NCBI GenBank assembly: GCA_949840885.1
Contig: CATKYJ010000010.1
Location: 1 to 64,000, forward strand
Direction: 5' to 3'
DNA length: 64,000 nt
Origin: an uncultured Acetatifactor sp.
GTDB lineage: Bacteria > Bacillota > Clostridia > Lachnospirales > Lachnospiraceae
In this document: one piece after another, positions 7,108-16,200 of the stretch
Numbering within the stretch: the stretch's first letter is position 1
Layout of the letters: every line of letters starts with the position of its first letter
The notes under the pieces: generated by a model
The model's input: only the letters and a program-made list of their open reading frames with translations
Database searches by the model: none
Told to the model about the DNA's origin: nothing
Translations under genes and position numbers: made by a program

Positions 7108-9585
7108 GTGAAAACGTATATGTTTTGTAATGCGCATCTGGATCCGGTGTGGCTCTGGCAATGGGAATCCGGAATGATGGAGGGCATATCCACCTACCGC
7201 GCGGCCTCCGGGTTCATTGACGAATACCCGGACTTTGTCTTCAATCATAATGAGGCCCTGATATACCAGTGGGTGGAGGAGCATGAGCCGGAGCTGTTCG
7301 AAAAAATCCGGGAGCAGGTTGCGGACGGCAGATGGGAGATTGTGGGAGGCTGGTTTTTACAGCCGGACTGCAATATGCCGTCGGGGGAATCCGTGTTCCG
7401 CCAGGTCCTGCGGGGAAGACTGTACTTCTACGACAAATTCGGGAAAGTCCCGGTCACCGCAGTCAATTTCGACTCTTTCGGTCACGCCCGGGGGCTGGTG
7501 CAGATGCTGAAGAAATGCGGGTACAAGTATTATGTCAATATCCGTCCCGGAAAAAACATCTATGACTTTGACAGCGAGGATTTCATCTGGCGGGGGTATG
7601 AGGGGTCGGAGATCATCGTCCACCGTTCGGACAAGGGATATAATTCCGTCTACGGTAAGGTGGAGGAGGAACTGCCGGAGTGGATGGAGAAGCGTAAGGA
7701 ACAGAAGAGCGCGCTGTATCTCTGGGGCGTGGGGAACCACGGCGGCGGACCCTCCAGAAAGGATCTGGACGATATCGCCCGGATGAAAGCCCAGGGCGCG
7801 GATCTGGTGCACGCAAAGCCGGACGAGTATTTTGAGACCATCCAAGACCGGGAGCTGCCCGTGGTGGACAAAGGGCTCAATCCCGTTATGGAGGGGTGCT
7901 ATACCTCGATTATACGCATCAAGCAGATGCACCGCCGTCTGGAGAACGACCTGATCATGGCGGAGGAGATGGCCTCCCATGCGGCCATTGCAGGACTTGC
8001 GCCTTACGAGAAAGAAGCCATAGACGACGCCTGGAGAGATCTCCTGTTTTCGGAATTCCACGATTCCCTGCCCGGTTCCTGCATCGCGCCCGTGGAGGAG
8101 GACGTGATCCGGATGCTGGACCACGGCCTGGAGATCACCAATAAACTGAAAGCAAAATATTTCCTGGCGCTGTGCGCGGGGCAGGAAAAGCTAAAGGACG
8201 GCGACACGGTTCCGATTTTTGTGTACAATCCGCATCCTTTTGTGTATAAGCAGCCTGTGGACGTGGAATTCATGCTGCCCAGACAGCTGTGGCACAAGGA
8301 GTTCTCCGATCCCGTGGTGTACTGCAACGGGAAGAAGATTCCCAGCCAGGCCGCAAAGGAGGCCAGCAACTTCAGCATGGACTGGAACAAGAGGGTGATA
8401 TTTGCCTGTGAACTTGCGCCCTGCTGCATGACCCGCTTTGACGTGAGGTTCAAGGTCATAGAGAAGCGCCCGGCGCCTGAGCTGAAGCCTGACAGAAGCG
8501 GCAGCATCAGGGTCCAAACAGCCAGAGGCCAGGTGACTGTCAACGCCCATACCGGCCTGCTGGACAGCTATGTGGTGGAGGGGACCGAATATGTAAAGAA
8601 AGGCGCCATGTCCGTGGAGGTCTATGACGATGCGGTCAGCCCCTGGGGAGGCGACGGTGTGTTTCAACCGGAATGTCCCATGGGAAGCTTCTCGCCCATG
8701 CCCGGGGGAGAGGCGGCTGACTTCGCAGGTGTGCGCTCGTCCTCGCTGCCCCCTGTCCTGGTGACGGAGGAGGGGGAGGTATACACGGTCATAGAAGCCT
8801 ATATGCAGTACCATAGGTCCAGAATGGTCATGCGCTATCTGGTCAATAAGCTCACGGGCATGCTGGAGCTGGAGCTTCGGATCTTCTTCGCGGAGCGGGA
8901 GAAGCGGCTGAAACTCCGGGTGCCCACGCCCTTTGAGCAGACGGAATACATAGGGCAGACCATATTCGGCAGAGAGAAGCTGGCCAATGACCTGCAGGAA
9001 TGCGTCTCCCAATACTGGCAGGCCGTTGCGGGCCGGGAGAAAGCGCTGGTCATCGTCGACGACGGCGTATACGGCTCCAACTGCAAGGACGGGGCGGCGG
9101 GAATTTCCCTGCTGCGCTCCGTTGGCTACGGCGCCGGAAGCATGACCTGGGGGCCGCCTTACGGAGATCGGATGTATCATCAGAGAATGGAGCAGGGGGA
9201 GAGGCGTTACCGCTTTCTGTTCCTGGCAGGAGAGCGCGGGGAGGTGCTGGGGAAAGCGGACCGTGAGGCCGCCATGTTCAACAGGAGAGTCTACGCCCAG
9301 CAGTTCTGCCCCTCCGGAAAAGGGACCATCCCCCCGGCGCTGGTGCAGATCGACAAAGAAAACGTCGCCATGAGCTGCTTTAAGAGAAGCGAGCGCAGCG
9401 GGGACGCCTATATTCTGCGGGTGTTCGAATCCCAGGGACAGGCAGCGGAAGCGGAGATACAGCTGCCGATCCTGAACAGGAGCCTGCGGGTCTCGCTGCA
9501 GCCGTTTGAAATCAAGGTATACAGGATCGAAAAGGATACTGTGACGGAGACGGATATGCTGGAGGGAGCGGTTCCCATAGGGTAA
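7108..9585 (+). CDS. GH38 alpha-mannosidase, cytoplasmic
   Basis: GH38 family protein of 825 residues without signal peptide. The zinc ligands H-x-D are in FCNAHLDPVW (about H10, D12). The nucleophile Asp is in VNFDSFGHA (about D122), and the canonical FHD block is in SEFHDSLPGS (about H318). GH38 enzymes remove alpha-linked mannose from oligosaccharides. GTG at 7108 is preferred over ATG at 7093: GAGGAG sits 7 bases before the GTG, whereas AGGAG lies only 2 bases before the ATG. It is the first gene of an operon with a second GH38 at 9659. Lack of a secretion signal implies that it acts on imported oligosaccharides. Confidence 0.9.
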   Translation: MKTYMFCNAHLDPVWLWQWESGMMEGISTYRAASGFIDEYPDFVFNHNEALIYQWVEEHEPELFEKIREQVADGRWEIVGGWFLQPDCNMPSGESVFRQVLRGRLYFYDKFGKVPVTAVNFDSFGHARGLVQMLKKCGYKYYVNIRPGKNIYDFDSEDFIWRGYEGSEIIVHRSDKGYNSVYGKVEEELPEWMEKRKEQKSALYLWGVGNHGGGPSRKDLDDIARMKAQGADLVHAKPDEYFETIQDRELPVVDKGLNPVMEGCYTSIIRIKQMHRRLENDLIMAEEMASHAAIAGLAPYEKEAIDDAWRDLLFSEFHDSLPGSCIAPVEEDVIRMLDHGLEITNKLKAKYFLALCAGQEKLKDGDTVPIFVYNPHPFVYKQPVDVEFMLPRQLWHKEFSDPVVYCNGKKIPSQAAKEASNFSMDWNKRVIFACELAPCCMTRFDVRFKVIEKRPAPELKPDRSGSIRVQTARGQVTVNAHTGLLDSYVVEGTEYVKKGAMSVEVYDDAVSPWGGDGVFQPECPMGSFSPMPGGEAADFAGVRSSSLPPVLVTEEGEVYTVIEAYMQYHRSRMVMRYLVNKLTGMLELELRIFFAEREKRLKLRVPTPFEQTEYIGQTIFGREKLANDLQECVSQYWQAVAGREKALVIVDDGVYGSNCKDGAAGISLLRSVGYGAGSMTWGPPYGDRMYHQRMEQGERRYRFLFLAGERGEVLGKADREAAMFNRRVYAQQFCPSGKGTIPPALVQIDKENVAMSCFKRSERSGDAYILRVFESQGQAAEAEIQLPILNRSLRVSLQPFEIKVYRIEKDTVTETDMLEGAVPIG

Positions 9586-9658
9586 AGGGTGACAGGCGCC
9601 CGGGGGCGGAGACGAGAGGCACTGCCCCAGGCGCCGATCAATGAAAGGAGATAATGCC

Positions 9659-12600
9659 GTGAATTATTTGAGAGAGAGAATTTTCCAGGAGCTGGGATGG
9701 CTGGCGGACCGCATCGTCGTCCAGAGGCAGCCGGTGGAGAACATTACATACGTTCCCTGGGATTACAAGGGGGAAGGACACACCACGCCAAGGGACGGCT
9801 GGAGACCTCAGCGGTCCAGGGAGGAGCTTAGGGAGACCATCCCCGCGGGCGGTACAAAGACAGGATACGGGGAATATCACGCATGGTTCAAGGCACGGCT
9901 GGAGATTCCCCAGTCCATGAAAGGCAGGAAAGTGGAGCTGTGCATCCGGTCGGGACATGGCTTCCACCCCCAGTATATCGTATACCTGGACGGCAGAATC
10001 GTACAGGGGGTGGACGGGAATCATGAGACCTTTCCCATTGATTCCAACAAGGAGAGCTGTGAGATGACCGTATACGGCTTTGCCGGCAGTCCGGAGGAGC
10101 TGTACCTGGAGGCGGAGCTGCAGAGGATTGATCCCTATACCAGGGAGCTGTGGTACAGTCTCCGGGTGCCTGCGGAAGTCATGGATTATCTGCCCTTTGA
10201 GGGAAAGGAGTACTGCCAGATCAGAACCGCCCTCAACGAGGCTCTCAACCGGATTGATTTCAGGGAGAGGAATTCAAATGATTACAACAGGAGCGTAAGG
10301 AACGCCCTGGCGTATATTTACAAAGAGTTTTACGACAAGAAATGCGGGAAGCAGATGGCGAATGTGGTGTGCATCGGCCATTCCCATATCGACACCGCAT
10401 GGCTCTGGCCCATCCGCCAGACGAAAGAGAAATGTCAGCGCACATTCTCCACGGCGGTGAACATGATGAAAGAATTTCCGGAGTACAAGTTCATCACCAG
10501 CCAGCCCCAGCAGTTTCAATTCGTCAAAGAGACGGAGCCGGAGCTCTTCCGGGAGATTCGGCAGATGGTAGAGGCCGGAAACTGGGAGATCGAGGGGGCC
10601 ATGTGGGTGGAACCGGACTGCAATCTCCCCTCGGGAGAGTCCCTGTGCCGCCAGCTTTTGTACGGCAAGCGCTTTATGCGGCAGGAATTCGGCGTGGATT
10701 CCAAGATCCTCTGGCTTCCGGACGTATTCGGCTATTCCGCGGCCCTGCCCCAGATCCTGAAAAAAGCAGGGGTGACCCGCTTTGTGACTTCCAAGATTTC
10801 CTGGAACGAGACCAACACGCTCCCCAACGACGTATTCTGGTGGCAGGGCATAGACGGCACGGAAATCCTGGCATACTTTATGACCGCACAGGACTACGAT
10901 CCCAGGGAGAAACTGCGCAACGGAACCACCTACAACGGGAATATCTCCCCCCGTCAAATCCGCGGCACCTGGGAGCGCTTTCAGCAAAAGGAACTCCACG
11001 ACGAGGTCATCAATACCTTTGGCCACGGGGACGGAGGCGGCGGCCCTACCAGGGAGATGATGGAGGTGGGGCGCAGGCTTGAGAAAGGAATCCCCGGCTG
11101 TCCCACCGTCACGTTCGAGAAAGCGGGCGCATTCCTGGACCGCATGGAGGAGGCGGTAAAGGATAACCGGTTCACGCCCAGATGGGTGGGAGAGCTGTAC
11201 TTGGAGTATCACCGGGGCACCTACACCTCCATGGCGAAGAATAAGAAAAACAATCGTAAGGCAGAGTTTTTGTATGAGAATACGGAGCTTCTGACCCTGA
11301 TGAACAAGATTCTCACAGGAGGCGCCTATCCGAAGGAGATGCTTCGGGAGGGCTGGGAGAAGATTCTGCTGTGCCAGTTCCACGATATTATCCCCGGCTC
11401 TTCCATCAAGGAGGTATACGACGAGTCGGATCTGATTTACGCAGAGATCGGAGACAATGCCCGGGCGGCCATGGAGAGCGCCCGAAAAGCCTTGGCCTCA
11501 AACATCCGGACCCGGGGCGGCCTGCTGGTATTTAACGGCAATTCTTTCACTGCCAGCGGCCTGGTAGAGACCGAGAAGGGAAAGGTCTGGGTGGAAGACA
11601 TTCCGGCAAAGGGCTATAAAGTGGTACCCGTGCCGGAGGTATCCCCGGGAGTGACGGTGGACGAGGCGGGCCGCAGGATGGAAAACGATTATGTCCGGGT
11701 AGTCTTTGACGGGAACTACAATATATCCAGTATCTATGACAAGGTTTCCGGGCGGGAAGCCATCAAGGAGGGGGAGGCGGGCAACCGGCTCACCGCCTTT
11801 GAGGACATTCCCAGGGCCTGGGACGCATGGGAGATCACGAATTACTACACGGAGAAGTACTGGCATCTGGATGAGGTGTCCGGCGTGAGGGTCATCCGGG
11901 ACGGCGAGACAGCGGGCTTTGAGATCACGCGGCCTTTCCAGAGAAGCGTGGTCATACAGCGCGTCACCCTTGATGCCCACACCGGGAAGATTGACTTTGA
12001 CACAAAGATCGACTGGAAGAATGACCACATTCTCCTGAAAGCGGCTTTCCCCACGGACATTACCGCCGAAAAGGCTGTCTATGAGATTCAGTACGGAAGC
12101 GTGGAGCGCCCCACCCATTACAATACCTCCTGGGAACAGGCCAAGTTCGAGGTGTGCGCGCACAAATACGCGGATCTGTCCGAGTACGGATTCGGCGTGT
12201 CCGTGCTCAACGACTGCAAATACGGACATGACATTCACGGCGGAGTAATCCGGCTGACACTCTTAAAATCCGCTACCGACCCGAACCCGGAGGCGGACAA
12301 GGAAGTGCACCGGTTCACCTATTCCATTTATCCCCACGGAAAGGATTACCGCCAGGCGGGCGTGGTGAGAATGGCATATCTGCTGAACAATCCGCTGTGT
12401 GCCTATCCCGTATCCGGCCGGGAGGGAGAACTCCCCGACAGCTATTCCATGGTAAGCGTGGACAGGGAGAATATCTTTGTGGAGGCTGTGAAGGAGGCGG
12501 AGGACGACGATGCAATCATTGTACGTCTCTATGACGCCTATGACACCAGGACAGAGGTGAAAGTGAGCTTTGGCTTCGACGTGGCAAAGGTGGAAAGCGC

Positions 12601-12709
12601 ATCCATCCTTGAGGAGGTCCAGGATGAGATTCCGGTGGACCACAATGCAGTGACGCTTCTGGTGAAGCCCTTTGAGATTGTGACCCTCAAGGTGACCAGG
12701 AAAAAATAA
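9659..12709 (+). CDS. GH38 alpha-mannosidase, long form, cytoplasmic
   Basis: A 1016-residue GH38 alpha-mannosidase of the long type, with an N-terminal beta domain of about 235 residues before the catalytic barrel. Zinc ligands are in IGHSHIDTAW (about H243, D245) and the nucleophile is in WLPDVFGYS (about D355). NTFGHGDGGGGPT and CQFHDIIPGSS supply the conserved glycine loop and FHD motif. GTG at 9659 is chosen because AAGGAG lies 8 bases upstream; the ATG at 9641 overlaps that site. No signal peptide. With the preceding GH38 it probably trims different alpha linkages of imported mannan fragments to free mannose. It is much closer to well-studied bacterial and eukaryotic alpha-mannosidases than the GH38-like protein at 29429. 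Confidence 0.92.
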   Translation: MNYLRERIFQELGWLADRIVVQRQPVENITYVPWDYKGEGHTTPRDGWRPQRSREELRETIPAGGTKTGYGEYHAWFKARLEIPQSMKGRKVELCIRSGHGFHPQYIVYLDGRIVQGVDGNHETFPIDSNKESCEMTVYGFAGSPEELYLEAELQRIDPYTRELWYSLRVPAEVMDYLPFEGKEYCQIRTALNEALNRIDFRERNSNDYNRSVRNALAYIYKEFYDKKCGKQMANVVCIGHSHIDTAWLWPIRQTKEKCQRTFSTAVNMMKEFPEYKFITSQPQQFQFVKETEPELFREIRQMVEAGNWEIEGAMWVEPDCNLPSGESLCRQLLYGKRFMRQEFGVDSKILWLPDVFGYSAALPQILKKAGVTRFVTSKISWNETNTLPNDVFWWQGIDGTEILAYFMTAQDYDPREKLRNGTTYNGNISPRQIRGTWERFQQKELHDEVINTFGHGDGGGGPTREMMEVGRRLEKGIPGCPTVTFEKAGAFLDRMEEAVKDNRFTPRWVGELYLEYHRGTYTSMAKNKKNNRKAEFLYENTELLTLMNKILTGGAYPKEMLREGWEKILLCQFHDIIPGSSIKEVYDESDLIYAEIGDNARAAMESARKALASNIRTRGGLLVFNGNSFTASGLVETEKGKVWVEDIPAKGYKVVPVPEVSPGVTVDEAGRRMENDYVRVVFDGNYNISSIYDKVSGREAIKEGEAGNRLTAFEDIPRAWDAWEITNYYTEKYWHLDEVSGVRVIRDGETAGFEITRPFQRSVVIQRVTLDAHTGKIDFDTKIDWKNDHILLKAAFPTDITAEKAVYEIQYGSVERPTHYNTSWEQAKFEVCAHKYADLSEYGFGVSVLNDCKYGHDIHGGVIRLTLLKSATDPNPEADKEVHRFTYSIYPHGKDYRQAGVVRMAYLLNNPLCAYPVSGREGELPDSYSMVSVDRENIFVEAVKEAEDDDAIIVRLYDAYDTRTEVKVSFGFDVAKVESASILEEVQDEIPVDHNAVTLLVKPFEIVTLKVTRKK

Positions 12710-12784
12710 ACTGGGAAAAGTGCATAAATTTGCGCAGACGAATATGTGCAATTCGATGGAATGATGGTTCTATATCAAATACAT

Positions 12785-12815
12785 ATTGACATATTGCCAA
12801 ACATACTATAAAATA
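12785..12815 (+). promoter_or_regulatory. promoter of the mannanase-transporter operon
   Basis: TTGACA (12786-12791), 17-bp spacer, TAAAAT (12809-12814). The -35 lies inside ATTGACATAT, shared with promoters at 5431 and 7025. A tandem ACATATTG repeat covers 12781-12796. The word CCAATATGT occurs downstream at 12848 and also at 7013 in the GH38 promoter, so it may be part of the operator set. Confidence 0.6.
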
Positions 12816-12931
12816 TATTAATATATCAATTGCGTTGTCTGTACCATCCAATATGTTTCGTATTGATGGGGAGATGGTGCAGACAGCGCGGGAGAACCGG
12901 ATGGATACGCGCTACATAGATGGGAGACAAA

Positions 12932-14572
12932 ATGAGATTTGTTGATAAGCTGAGACGGCCGGCTCTGGGGCTTGTGCTGATCCTCGCCATGACAGGCTGC
13001 GGCGAGAGCGGGAACGCGGGGGATCGGGAGCCGGGGGGCACGGAAAGCGTTAAAACAGAAAGCGGCACGGCAAAGAGCGATGAAGCAGAAGACGGCACGG
13101 CAGAGAACGGGCTGGCAGAGAGCGATGAAGCAGAAGACGGGCCGGCCGGCATGCAGCAGGACACAGAGACAGAAAGCAGCGAGACAGAGGGCAGTGAAGT
13201 GAAGAGAGAGATAGTTACAATACAGGACAAGGCGTATGAGAGTTTTTCCAGATTTATAGACGCTTACTACTTTGAGAGTAAGATCACCGAGGGCGTGGGC
13301 TCCTTTATCGGAAGCAATATATTCTTCTGGGAGCCGGCGGAGATGTATGAGATGGTCATCGACGCCTATGAGCACACCGGAGATGAGAGATATTACAGGA
13401 TGATTCGGGAGATCTTCGAGGGCTTTAAGCTGGAGCACGGAGAGGACTGGGCCTGGAATGAGTACAACGACGACATTGCCTGGATGACCATCGCCTGCAC
13501 CAGGGCTTACAACTGCACAGGAGATCAGGATTTCCTGGACATCGCAGTGAAGCATTTCGGAATCGTGTGGGAGAGAGGCTGGAGCGACGACTTGGGAGGC
13601 GGCATCTGGTGGAGGACAGACAACAATACCAAGAACGCCTGCATCAACTGTCCCATGGCGATAGCGGCCTGTCTGCTGGGGGACGCCCTGGACGACGAGA
13701 GCTATTATGAAAAGGCAGTGCAGATCATGGACTGGGTGACGGCCAATCTCTACGAGGAGCAAACGGGAAATGTCTACGACGCCTACGGCATCGACGGGAA
13801 TAAGAATCATTGGGCATCCACCTACAATCAGGGAACTTTTATAGGAGCCAACACGCTCCTGTACATGCATTACGGCGAGAAAGCGTACTACACCAGAGCC
13901 CGCAAGGCGGCGGACTTCACCATAGACAATATGTATCAGGGCGGTGTCATGAACAATGAGGACAACAGCACGGATCTGGTTGGATTTAAGGGGATTCTGG
14001 CCCGCTGGATGTACTGCTTTGCCATGAACTGCGGCCAGGAGGACGTGATGGACTGGCTTGAGATGAACGGGGAAGCCGCGTGGGAGAACCGCAACAGCGA
14101 CGGGCTCACAGCCACCGCGCTTGCCACCAAGACGCCGGACAATGTGACGATCATACCCTACAGCGCTTCGGCGGCAGTGGCCGTGCTGAACAACTGCAGA
14201 GGAGACCGGGACGTAAAGTTAAAGATTGCGGATACCATAGACCTAAATGATTTCGCGCGCTGCGGGAGGATGATCCTCTCCGGGCAGCAGGGCGGCGCAA
14301 GGACGATAGAGACTGTGGGAGCAAACGCCTATCTGGAATATACCGGCGTGCGCTTCGACGAGGACTGCCGGTCCCTGCAGCTGTCCCTGGCGGCGGACCG
14401 GGACTGTACCGTGGAGATCCGGCTGGATGCCCGGGACGGAGAGCTGCTTGCGGTTCTTGAGGTGCCGGCGGGAGAGGAGCCCGGGACGGTACAGGCCGAG
14501 ATAGAGAAAGTTACCGGCAGACACAGCGTATATCTGGTCATCCCGGAAGAGGGAAGAAAGCTGTCTTATTAG
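12932..14572 (+). CDS. GH76 alpha-1,6-mannanase lipoprotein with C-terminal CBM6-like module
   Basis: A 546-residue surface lipoprotein: lipobox MTGC (Cys23), a repetitive acidic linker to about residue 90 (SDEAEDG recurs), a GH76 catalytic domain, then a CBM6-like beta-sandwich from about residue 425. The catalytic Asp pair is in NEYNDDIAW (about D180-D181). GGGIWWRTDNNTKNACIN and YNQGTFIGA are hallmark GH76 blocks. The enzyme should cut alpha-1,6-mannan outside the cell while its CBM6-like domain holds the substrate. The start at 12932 is preferred to 12920 because GGGAG (12922-12926) lies 5 bases before it. It is the first gene of the long mannanase-transporter operon, matching the gene order expected for a degrade-and-import unit. 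Confidence 0.9.
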   Translation: MRFVDKLRRPALGLVLILAMTGCGESGNAGDREPGGTESVKTESGTAKSDEAEDGTAENGLAESDEAEDGPAGMQQDTETESSETEGSEVKREIVTIQDKAYESFSRFIDAYYFESKITEGVGSFIGSNIFFWEPAEMYEMVIDAYEHTGDERYYRMIREIFEGFKLEHGEDWAWNEYNDDIAWMTIACTRAYNCTGDQDFLDIAVKHFGIVWERGWSDDLGGGIWWRTDNNTKNACINCPMAIAACLLGDALDDESYYEKAVQIMDWVTANLYEEQTGNVYDAYGIDGNKNHWASTYNQGTFIGANTLLYMHYGEKAYYTRARKAADFTIDNMYQGGVMNNEDNSTDLVGFKGILARWMYCFAMNCGQEDVMDWLEMNGEAAWENRNSDGLTATALATKTPDNVTIIPYSASAAVAVLNNCRGDRDVKLKIADTIDLNDFARCGRMILSGQQGGARTIETVGANAYLEYTGVRFDEDCRSLQLSLAADRDCTVEIRLDARDGELLAVLEVPAGEEPGTVQAEIEKVTGRHSVYLVIPEEGRKLSY

Positions 14573-14657
14573 AGCGGGCGGCCGGGATGCGGCAGGCATA
14601 TATCATGGATCGTCAGCCGAAAGGCTTCGATTAATAAAGAAAGAGAGAGGAAAAAGT

Positions 14658-16157
14658 ATGAGAAAGAAAGTATTGAGTTACTTGTTGTGCGGGGCTATGG
14701 CACTGAGTATGACAGCATGCGGAGAGAAGCCCGCAGAGAGCTCTCAGCCGGAATCCGTGGAAGAATCCAGCGAAGAGCCTGCCGGTGACGAGCAGGAAAG
14801 CAGTGAGGAGGAGCCGCCCGCAGAAGAGTCTTCCGAGGAAGAGTCCTCTGCAGAGGAGGAGACTCCCGTAGAAGAGGAGCCGGAAGAGGCAGCGGCAGGC
14901 CCCATGGTTCTTAAGACAGAGGCTGAGGCATTTGTGGACGGAGACGTGACGGCTGAGGGCGACCATCTGGGCGGCCTGAAAGACAAGGCATGGGCCATGT
15001 ACAATGTGGATCTGGCGGACGGCGGCTATAAGCAGATCGGAATCCGCTACGGCGCAGACTCCATAGGAGGAACCGTCAGACTTTGGATCGGCGATGCCGA
15101 TTATGAGGAGTTCGGCGAGATGATCGGCGAGGCGACTTTCGAGGGAACCGGCAGCTGGGATATGAATTCTATGGTGGTGTTTGACGTACCTAACCTGGGG
15201 GGGCAGTCAGGCGCTACAGATTTGGTTATCGAGTGGGAAAGTCCTGAGGGAGAGAGCGATTACCTCATGAACCCCGACTACTTCGAGCTGTACAAGACTA
15301 CCAGTGCCGGCGCGAAGACAAATACCTGGAACTTCTTTGACAACGATTTCAGCGCCAACGAGGTAGCCGGATTCCGCGGAGAAGAACCTGATTACACACA
15401 CATCTATGTTACCACCGACTGCTATACCGGCTATAAGCTGGACTTTGGCGAGGAGGGTGGATTCAAGGAGCTGGCGCTGACCGGCGATTTCGTTGGCGAG
15501 TGCGCGCTGGAGCTTCATCTTGACAGTCCTGACGGAGAACTGGTTGGAAATGTGGCTTTCACCGGCGCTGCGGACTGGACCAATGTCATGACGAATACCT
15601 ATACTGTGGAAGTGCCTGAGCTGGAGAGCGTGACGGGCGGCCACGGAATTTATTTCGTCTTCAAAAGCGGCGATTTCAATTTCGCATCATTCCGTTTCTA
15701 CAATAAGCCTGCCCTGAAACTGTCCGAGAGAGTCGAGGCCGAGCTGGACATTGAGGGAACCACTTCCCATGACGTAAGCGATGTAAGCTCTGCGGGCGGC
15801 AACATCGGCGGCACCCAGGGTAATGTATACATCATCTATCGTCTCGACTTTGAGGACGGCGGATACAACAAGGTCCTGATGAGATTCGGCACCATCACAC
15901 CCGGCGGAACCATTGACGTGCACTACGGCGATCCCAATGGCGAGCTGATCACAACCATTGCGATTAACAGAGATGACGCCCCTGATTCCAAGCCTGAGAA
16001 CTTCGGCAGCGACTGGGCAGCTTTTGCGGACTTTGAAATCGATGTTCCTGATCTGGCCGGTCTCACCGGTGAGCAGATTATCTGCTTTGTGTTCCATCCC
16101 ACCGATGGCGATGACAACTGGGTAGGAAACTTCGATTATTACGAATTCTCCAAGTAA
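14658..16157 (+). CDS. surface lipoprotein with three CBM6-like modules
   Basis: A 499-residue lipoprotein (lipobox MTAC, Cys21) with a Ser/Glu-rich linker to about residue 80. Three related beta-sandwich modules follow, at roughly 83-220, 222-355 and 360-498. Each has the pattern of CBM6: a YxxDLxxGGY-like strand (YNVDLADGGYKQIGIRYG; YRLDFEDGGYNKVLMRFG), a G-x-VRLW or DVHYGDP strand, and an ending of the form LTGEQIICFVF followed by F-D-Y-Y-EF. No catalytic domain is visible, so it probably binds glycan at the cell surface and feeds the neighbouring mannanase and transporter. The modules are divergent enough that the CBM6 label is a fold-level judgement. Ribosome site AGAGAGGA precedes the ATG. 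Confidence 0.78.
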   Translation: MRKKVLSYLLCGAMALSMTACGEKPAESSQPESVEESSEEPAGDEQESSEEEPPAEESSEEESSAEEETPVEEEPEEAAAGPMVLKTEAEAFVDGDVTAEGDHLGGLKDKAWAMYNVDLADGGYKQIGIRYGADSIGGTVRLWIGDADYEEFGEMIGEATFEGTGSWDMNSMVVFDVPNLGGQSGATDLVIEWESPEGESDYLMNPDYFELYKTTSAGAKTNTWNFFDNDFSANEVAGFRGEEPDYTHIYVTTDCYTGYKLDFGEEGGFKELALTGDFVGECALELHLDSPDGELVGNVAFTGAADWTNVMTNTYTVEVPELESVTGGHGIYFVFKSGDFNFASFRFYNKPALKLSERVEAELDIEGTTSHDVSDVSSAGGNIGGTQGNVYIIYRLDFEDGGYNKVLMRFGTITPGGTIDVHYGDPNGELITTIAINRDDAPDSKPENFGSDWAAFADFEIDVPDLAGLTGEQIICFVFHPTDGDDNWVGNFDYYEFSK

Positions 16158-16200
16158 CGGACGGGGAATGGAAAGTTCGGATTTGGAAAGGAGAGACAAG

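Noticed and set aside
10274..11383. Minus-strand open frame of 369 codons inside the second GH38 gene
   Set aside because: Antisense to an unambiguous GH38 gene; the translation shows no domain.
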